From Erythrophleum ivorense (Eukaryota > Streptophyta > Magnoliopsida > Fabales > Fabaceae): 64,000 bases of DNA. The stretch lies in contig JAIUCV010000001.1 in NCBI GenBank assembly GCA_026724425.1, positions 16,288,556-16,352,555 on the forward strand, read 5' to 3'. The translations under genes were made by a program, and so were the position numbers. Every line of letters begins with the position of its first letter. Within the stretch, counting starts at the first letter, position 1. Below are positions 58,119 through 64,000 of this stretch, one piece after another. The notes under the pieces were generated by a model, which was given only the letters and a program-made list of their open reading frames with translations, had not been told where the DNA came from and made no database searches.

Positions 58119-60926
58119 TGTAACAACCCTATCTTCTAAATATAGTAATTATGGTTAAATACACGATTAATAATTAATGATCAAGGTTTGGAGTCGTTAC
58201 CATTTACTACATTATGAAAATATAGGAAAATTTGAACCTTGAAATTAGGGTTATTACTAAACAACCACAAACGTGAGAATGTATAAAAGAAATTATACTA
58301 TCATGAGGGGTTCATGATTCATCCATCCATTAGTTTCAACATTCAAAAACCTCCCACAAGTGTTTCTACATCATTTCCTAGCATTACCATTGAAAAAATT
58401 GGGGTTTCTAAGTTAAAGGTAGGAGTTTGAGGACCTGCGCCACGACTTGAAACCCTCCCGCTGCGGCTAAGTAAGGTACTGGAGCTCGAAAACTACGTTT
58501 TTCACTTTGCGCCGCGGCCTCGACCTTCCATGCCGCGGCTAAGTTACTCTTAGGAATCATTGGGCAATTTATGCGAATATCGCTACGGCAAGTTGGACTA
58601 TCGCTGCGGCTAGCTTACATGGCGTCGCGGTAGAAATGCCTCCTAGGACTGCTGTTCGAATTCTCATGATTCTTGCCTTGGCAAAAAAACTCTTGTGCCT
58701 CAGTGAGGCTCTCTACTGGACACTCCTTACTTAGTTTCCTCGAATAGCGTTACGATATGACCTGTTGCGCCGCGATGAGGTTTCTCTCTGCTACCCTCCT
58801 GGGTGATTTTTTTCGCATTAAGCCACAACGTTCCTCGCCATTGTCACTCTTCAGGCCGCAGCGAGGGCTTCCTAGCTGCTGTGTGACTCCCTCTGTAACT
58901 ATATCTCCCAAATTTTGTCCCATGTACTCCAATTCTCTTCTTAGGAACACCCTAGAACCACTTCCCCTCATTTTATATGACTTTAATGGTATTTATCTAC
59001 CTTATTTACCCAACTATTCTACCATTACCAATTCAAAATTTAAGTACTAATTCCTACTTATCCAACTACCATACGTCAGTAAATTCATAGATTACCAATA
59101 GCATAATTTCATAAGCTTTCAGCAATTATCATTCAAATATGCATTCCCTTAAAGATTTCATGCAACATTGATTCAAATTAACAATCTCATATATCCCATG
59201 ATGACATTCCCAATAGTAAACCATATCGTGAATTCAACAAAGTTCATACATCAAATACTATAAGTTCATACATAAAAAACTAAGCTATATTGAGAATTAA
59301 CTCCTTAACAAATACATTCTAACTAATCAAAATATAAACGCCTATACTTGGCAATACAGATACATGATGATGCTATACAAAGGTTAACAAAATTAGCATC
59401 TACTCTATTCCACTCAGACCAAGTGTAGCTCCCTACACCAGGTCTGAACTCATGGATGTTCATCCACTTGCTTGCCCTTATCCTTACCCGAAGAACTTTC
59501 ACCTAAACTATTTAGCCCATGAAACGGGGTGAGATGCGAATCTCAATAACCAAGGAAATTTTCATTCATAATATCCAATTTAATGAACATATATGTATGA
59601 ATCAAAATCAACATCAGAATCATATCAGCCATATCAGCAAAGGAAATAGTTAGGCTACTATGATTACCATCCTATACTAGCAATCATAATTTCACATATT
59701 AAAGGCCAATAACACCGGGAGAGGCTAGTCCACGACACCCACTCCTCAATGAGCACAACCAGAGCTCAGTGCATCTAGGGTTTGATCATAACCCGATGCC
59801 CAATCGAAACACATGCACGGGTGGCAACTGCACCACAGCTCCACCATGAACTCACAAGGTCCAAACACAATACAATAGATAGCCAACCAATTCATTTAGC
59901 ATTTCAAATCATTCATGTACAGCAAATATGAAATTAAAGCAAATATATGCATGGAATTAATACAGTCCTAGTTACCTCACTTGTAGACAGATTTGCAAAA
60001 GCCATAAATGGTACAAAAATCCCCCCAACCACTACTAATTCCCAAAATTAGAAATAGAGATGTCCTCTACTAGAAACTTCAATATATCACTCTAAATCCT
60101 AAGCAAATTCATAAAAAATTAATACCCATACTATAATCTAATCATTGGGGTCTCAAACCAGTAGAAATACCTCAAAAAGGAAAGTTTATACTTACCTAAT
60201 GTCAGCCCTAACCTCAACCTACACAATTTCACCATGGAAGCATCAAATGGCAAGTTTCAAATTTTGGGTGTGGGTGAAAATACTCCAAATGAAAAACTAA
60301 TCAGGCCAAAATAAAGAGAAAGAGAAAGGGATTAAGTTATATAACTATTATCTTGACTGAATTTTGCTCTAAAAATGGGAAATGGTAGATTTCTTGCCCC
60401 AAACTCTAGCCTCCCTTCAAATCTCCGAATTTCTCTTTTGTGTTCTTGTGTTCTGCAGAATGGGGGTGGCTAAGCGATTTTTTTAGGGTTTTAACTTGGG
60501 TCTAATATGGGTTATGGGTTAACTCAAAGGTCCAATTGCAAGTGGGCTTCAGACTTAAGCATTGTTGGGCCAGCTTTCATGTGTTGGGCTGCAAAATTTT
60601 AATTGGGTTTGGGCCAAGTTTGAAGAACTCTACTAATTTGGGTCTGCACAAGGTTTATTGGGCCATTTATAAGGGCTTATGGAAGTTAGTTCTTGGGTCT
60701 TTAATTCATTAATTCAGATTGGGCTCTCCATTAGTTTCTAACATTGACCTACTTCATTTAATTTGGGTCTAGATAGGGTGTCTAACTCAATTAAATCTCA
60801 AACTCATGTTAATAATTTATCTTTCTAAAATTTTCATTCACTTAACTTATCCAATCATTCTATATTAATTATTCTTAATTAATTTAAATCCATGATTAAC
60901 ACCTTAATTAATTTTGGGGTGTTACA
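58119..60926 (-). mobile_element. Solo LTR, probable Ty3/gypsy, 2.8 kb
   Basis: Starts TGTAACAACCCTATC and ends TTTTGGGGTGTTACA, inverted TG...CA ends of the kind common in chromovirus LTRs, with a perfect 5-bp TGTAT duplication. It contains no gag or pol. It interrupts the copia gag gene. The strand is assigned because the minus-strand start TGTAACACCCC is the commoner form of this LTR end; this is uncertain. A G+C-rich stretch with several CCGCGGC-type words lies at 58430-58640. Confidence 0.88.
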
Positions 60927-60931
60927 TGTAT

Positions 60932-61279
60932 TTTGTCCCAAACTTGAGCTAAAGATTCACACCCAATTGTTCGAGTAAGAACTCCCTCAGACATAGAAGA
61001 AAGCATCCTAGACATGAGTAATTGATCTTGGCAATTCCACAAGAGAAATTATGGATTGTAAACACCTTTTGGCTTATCTTCCTCATAAGAGAATTTTGGT
61101 GGAGATTTAGTTGTTGAATTAATATATTTCTGAAGCTCATAGCCATGTATCGCAAAACAAACTTGTTGCTTCCATAGTAGATAATTGCTGTCATCGAGTT
61201 TAACAAAGATGGTGTAGGTGAAAGATACCAGCTTTGTCTTCTGTGTGAACTGGGAACTTGAAGAGCTTAGCGTCTTCAA
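60932..61279 (-). pseudogene. Copia gag, N-terminal part
   Basis: Starts MKTLSSSSSQFTQKTK only a few bases after the primer-binding site and includes KLDDSNYLLWKQQVCFAIHG, the standard start of copia gag. The frame then changes and continues with SLAQVWDKI where the solo LTR enters; the rest (FFASQTHTKIKLLKTQL) lies on the far side from 58113 downwards. Confidence 0.88.
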
Positions 61280-61286
61280 GATTATG

Positions 61287-61298
61287 GCTCTGATACCA
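61287..61298 (-). promoter_or_regulatory. Primer-binding site (initiator tRNA-Met)
   Basis: Reads TGGTATCAGAGC on the minus strand, a perfect match to the usual copia primer-binding site, immediately next to the 5' LTR. Confidence 0.93.
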
Positions 61299-61457
61299 TG
61301 TTAAGGTAACCAGAGAGAAGAAGATTTGTATTATGGAGACGAAAAATGAATTGCTTTACAATCAAGAAGGATGTACACCACTTTTATATCCTAAGAGCTG
61401 CGTTAGGTTGTTATAACTAAGTATAGGTTCTGTTATAACTATTTAACTTCTCTAACA
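61299..61457 (-). repeat. 5' LTR of the copia element
   Basis: Minus strand TGTTAGAG...CCTTAACA, 159 bases; partner of 51259-51417. Confidence 0.92.
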
Positions 61458-63080
61458 TTCGTAAATCATAGTAAATATTTTAATTAATTGAAATCAAACA
61501 TAAAAAGAGTTTTCCTTTCAATTTTGATATTATATCTCCACAATCTTTAATGTTTTGAATTTACTGAGTCTATTAAATTCATTAAACTCAAACATATATA
61601 TATATATATATATTTTATTATTTGACATTTGAAGTTGAACTTATTAAACTCATACATATATTTTTTCCCCTCTTTTCTTTCGTTAAATTTCTTTTCTTTC
61701 TTATTATCTCCTTGCATTTCTTTCTTTTTTCCCATCCCCCCCCCCCCCACTGTATTCTTTTTCTTTTTTTTTTCTTTCAAATTGCCCTTAACTTTAGAAA
61801 GTTTTTTTTTTAGTGGCAAATTGACACTACCCTATCTATATAGATTTTTGCAAGTTGAGAGTAATAAAATTTATACTTCATTAGATAATTTTTTTCCCTT
61901 TCAACACACTTTTTTGAGTTGCTCATCTAAGTAATAATGTATTTTTTTAATATATCTTTATTATACATTATATGAGTATTACGTAGATATATTTTATAAA
62001 TTTTTATATTGATATTAATATGGAGAATAACTTTAATACACTACTTATTTAAATTCAAACTTGTTTATAAGGGAGAAAGGTAAAATATTGTTAGTAAGGA
62101 ATTTCATTTAACTTAATCCAAAAGTTTTAAAAAATATATTTTATTTAAACAATTAATATACTATAAAAGTATAAATTTTTTAAATAAGATAATAAAAAAA
62201 TTTTTTACCCCCTAATCCAGGGTTTTGACTCCACTGTTGATAGTAAAATTTTAAGGATTAATTAATTGAAATCAAGTCACACAAGATAGGAAATAAAAGC
62301 ATTGAATGATTTTCTAATGAAAATATAAAAATTATATTTCTTAATCATATGATCTTAAACATATATACAAGTCGGCATATAGTGAAATAGATATTTTGTG
62401 AAAGAAAAGCTCCTTCAAAGTTAAATTAATTAATATATAACTATTAGCATAAAAAATTATAAAACTACTATATGTGGTTAAAGGTTAGGATTAGCCAATA
62501 AAACCTAATTGAGAAACTCAGGCAAAACACACTAGCTGATGACATGAGCCAATCGAAGTTTCATTGCTAACTATTGGAGTAAAAGACATGACACAAAATA
62601 TACAAAAGCCTCTAAAAAAACTTGTTTTACAACTTTTTTTTAAATTTTTTAATCATTTATTAATTTTATTTAATGCTTTCTTTATCCCTTTATTTATTGT
62701 TTTCAATTAAATTGTATTTGGTTTCTTTTAAAGTCTTTTTGTTGTCCATTTTAAAGTTTGTACAGCTCTTTATAATTAAATTCAATTGCCATTTTCACTT
62801 ATAGACTTCATATTTCTAATTTCATGCACTATTAACACTTTTATCTTAAACTTAATTTTGAATATTTAAGTCAACATATGATTTCCTTTCATCTATTTGA
62901 ACATGTCTGTGTTGATATCAATTAATTAATGACAAGTCAAATATATTTTTTGTTGATTTGATCTTTTTTAGTTTACATGGATAAGTGGTGTTTGAGTTTT
63001 GTATAGAAAAATTAATGAAGGGATTATATTGCATGAAACAGAAAGTCTAAGGATATGTGAGTAACTTTTAGAGTTTAAGA

Positions 63081-64000
63081 GAGTAAAATGCACATATCTC
63101 CTAAATTGAGAAGAATTGTTTACATTTTGGCTAAAGAAAGCAAAATTGGTAAACCAAAATCTCCAATGCTAGGTATTTTGTGTGTGAAAATTGCATAAAT
63201 GACGCATATATAATAGGATAGGAAAATTTTATTTCATTTATAATGGCATACAAATAAATCACGTGTATTATTAAAATCCACCCTACGCGCAGGAAACATA
63301 CAACACCAATCAGTTATCCAGAAGGAGTTCGCAGACTAGTATACTCAATCCATCTTCTTCTGTGATTAACTAAAATCAATGAAAGAAATGGTGATGCTTC
63401 TTTCCATAAGCTTTTTCATATTCTTTCTTTGCCTCTTTTTTCTTATGATGCTCATGAAACGCATATCCCCCTGCCCCAACGGCAACTGCTGCTGCTATCT
63501 CCTGCTCTATCTTGTGCCTATGTGCATGTTCTGGGTCTTTCTTTGCCTTGTGTTTTTCATGCTACAATTAATTAAGCAAAATTAATAAGCCGACAAATAT
63601 AATAACCAAAATAAAATCATAAATTAAGATCTTCCCAAAAGAGTTTGTGTCTTCAATTAATCATAATTATGAATAAAAATTAATGATTAATTGCAGATCT
63701 GTGTTAAAAGAGATATTATGTTTAACTAATATTACCAAAGCGAAGGCACCGGCAGCAACAGCTCCTAGCTCACCAAGGTGCTCCCTATGCTTGTGGTGCT
63801 TCACTTGCTTTCTGTAATCAACCTCGCCGGCAAGCTGTTTGTTGTTGTGGTGGTGGTGGTTATGGCGATGGTGATGGTGATGGTGATTCCCTTCAGCCAT
63901 GGTTGTTTCTAAATAAGATGATCTGTTGTCTGGAGAGAAAATAATGATATGTTTCTTGCTCTGTGTGTTGAAGGTTTCTATGGGAAGCTGAACTATTTAT
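63081..64000. repeat. ASR tandem array, unit C (cut by window end)
   Basis: Matches the start of unit B (49736 onward) closely, including GTAAAATGCACATATCTCCT and AAATTGAGAAGAATTGTTTA. It holds ASR4 and continues past the window. Confidence 0.9.
63376..63900 (-). CDS. ASR: ASR4: abscisic acid, stress and ripening protein (ABA/WDS domain)
   Basis: Exon 1 (63900-63736) encodes 55 residues, the intron is 63735-63562 (174 bases, phase 0), and exon 2 (63561-63376) encodes 61 residues, total 116. Residues 6-20 are almost all His and Asn (six His, R, H, N, four His, two Asn), the longest such tract in the array. The domain starts DYRKQVKHHKHREHLGELGA; K-Q-V replaces K-E-E and an Arg replaces the Met seen in ASR2 and ASR3. 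Before the intron the usual AGAFAL is kept. Exon 2 ends KKHHHFFH. The frame is intact, with a good start context. A TATA box (TATAAATAG) is only just inside the window at about 63993-64000, so the promoter cannot be assessed. Confidence 0.93.

Larger units (their letters stand above)
51259..61457 (-). mobile_element. Ty1/copia retrotransposon with 159-bp LTRs, carrying two nested insertions
   Basis: The element reads right to left: 5' LTR 61299-61457, primer-binding site 61287-61298, gag, zinc knuckle, protease remnant, integrase, reverse transcriptase, RNase H, 3' LTR 51259-51417. Flanks TTCAT (51254-51258) and TTCGT (61458-61462) are a target-site duplication with one change. Without the RTE LINE and the solo LTR it is about 4.2 kb. 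Short LTRs and the pol motifs suit the Ale/Retrofit lineage (inference). The part of integrase that should hold the HHCC zinc finger and first catalytic Asp seems deleted, which accounts for the short length. Stops make it inactive. Confidence 0.93.
49736..63080. repeat. ASR tandem array, unit B (interrupted by copia)
   Basis: Host parts are 49736-51258 and 61458-63080, about 3.15 kb after removing the 10.2-kb copia complex. It holds ASR3. The unoccupied version of the copia insertion site is visible in unit A near 48065-48105, where the GATTGAACTTACGATCTTTG sequence runs straight into TAAATCTTA. Confidence 0.85.

Noticed and set aside
58750..59050. Overlapping frames in the G+C-rich part of the solo LTR
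   Set aside because: They lie wholly within the 2.8-kb LTR, overlap on opposite strands and have no domains.
61547..61819. Lysine-rich minus-strand frame and its plus-strand phenylalanine-rich counterpart
   Set aside because: Produced by pyrimidine-rich low-complexity DNA (poly-C run near 61738-61749); the matching part of ASR unit A is not open.
1..64000. tRNA, rRNA, CRISPR or phage-like systems
   Set aside because: I looked for T-arm motifs, rRNA segments and regularly spaced repeats and found none; the window is plant nuclear DNA, where CRISPR arrays are not expected.

Overview
This window is plant nuclear DNA, probably from a eudicot tree or herb. The evidence is intron-bearing ASR genes, an intronless egg-cell-secreted EC1 gene, a decayed chloroplast petG insertion, very AT-rich intergenic DNA and layers of nested plant transposons. 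I cannot name the species. Brassicaceae is unlikely, because that family is generally reported to lack ASR genes.

Only five genes look intact. The EC1 (egg-cell-secreted, prolamin-like) gene lies at 6342-6755 (+). Four two-exon ASR (ABA/stress/ripening, ABA/WDS domain) genes lie on the minus strand at 7990-8782, 46821-47335, 50031-50549 and 63376-63900. The first ASR keeps the classical layout. The other three form a younger tandem array of about 3.2-kb units, with histidine-rich, length-variable N-termini and an altered C-terminal end.

Layout: 1-6200 holds a petG chloroplast fragment (about 1090-1240), an L1-type LINE remnant (about 4240-5720) and AT-rich DNA. Next come EC1 and ASR1, tail to tail. 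From about 10434 to 45060 there are two tandem copies of a non-genic segment carrying a broken fragment that resembles a plant SPOC-domain gene. Copy 1 (10434-20470) is split by a 5.8-kb CACTA transposon. Copy 2 (20612-45060) is split by a solo LTR (22735-26050), a degenerate Sirevirus-type Ty1/copia element (26575-42330) and a 1.2-kb TG...CA insertion. The Sirevirus is itself split inside RNase H by a probable solo LTR, which in turn contains another solo LTR (33383-37233). The ASR array fills about 46525 to the window end. Its second unit is interrupted by a minus-strand copia element with 159-bp LTRs (51259-61457). That element contains an RTE-type LINE (52709-55874, inside the reverse transcriptase) and a solo LTR (58119-60926, inside gag).

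Most insertion boundaries were set by target-site duplications, by reading frames that resume exactly after the insert is removed, or by comparison with an uninterrupted duplicate elsewhere in the window. I found no operon, CRISPR array, tRNA or rRNA, and nothing that amounts to a new biological system. The most informative points are the nesting history and the divergence of the ASR array. All alignments and counts were made by eye.
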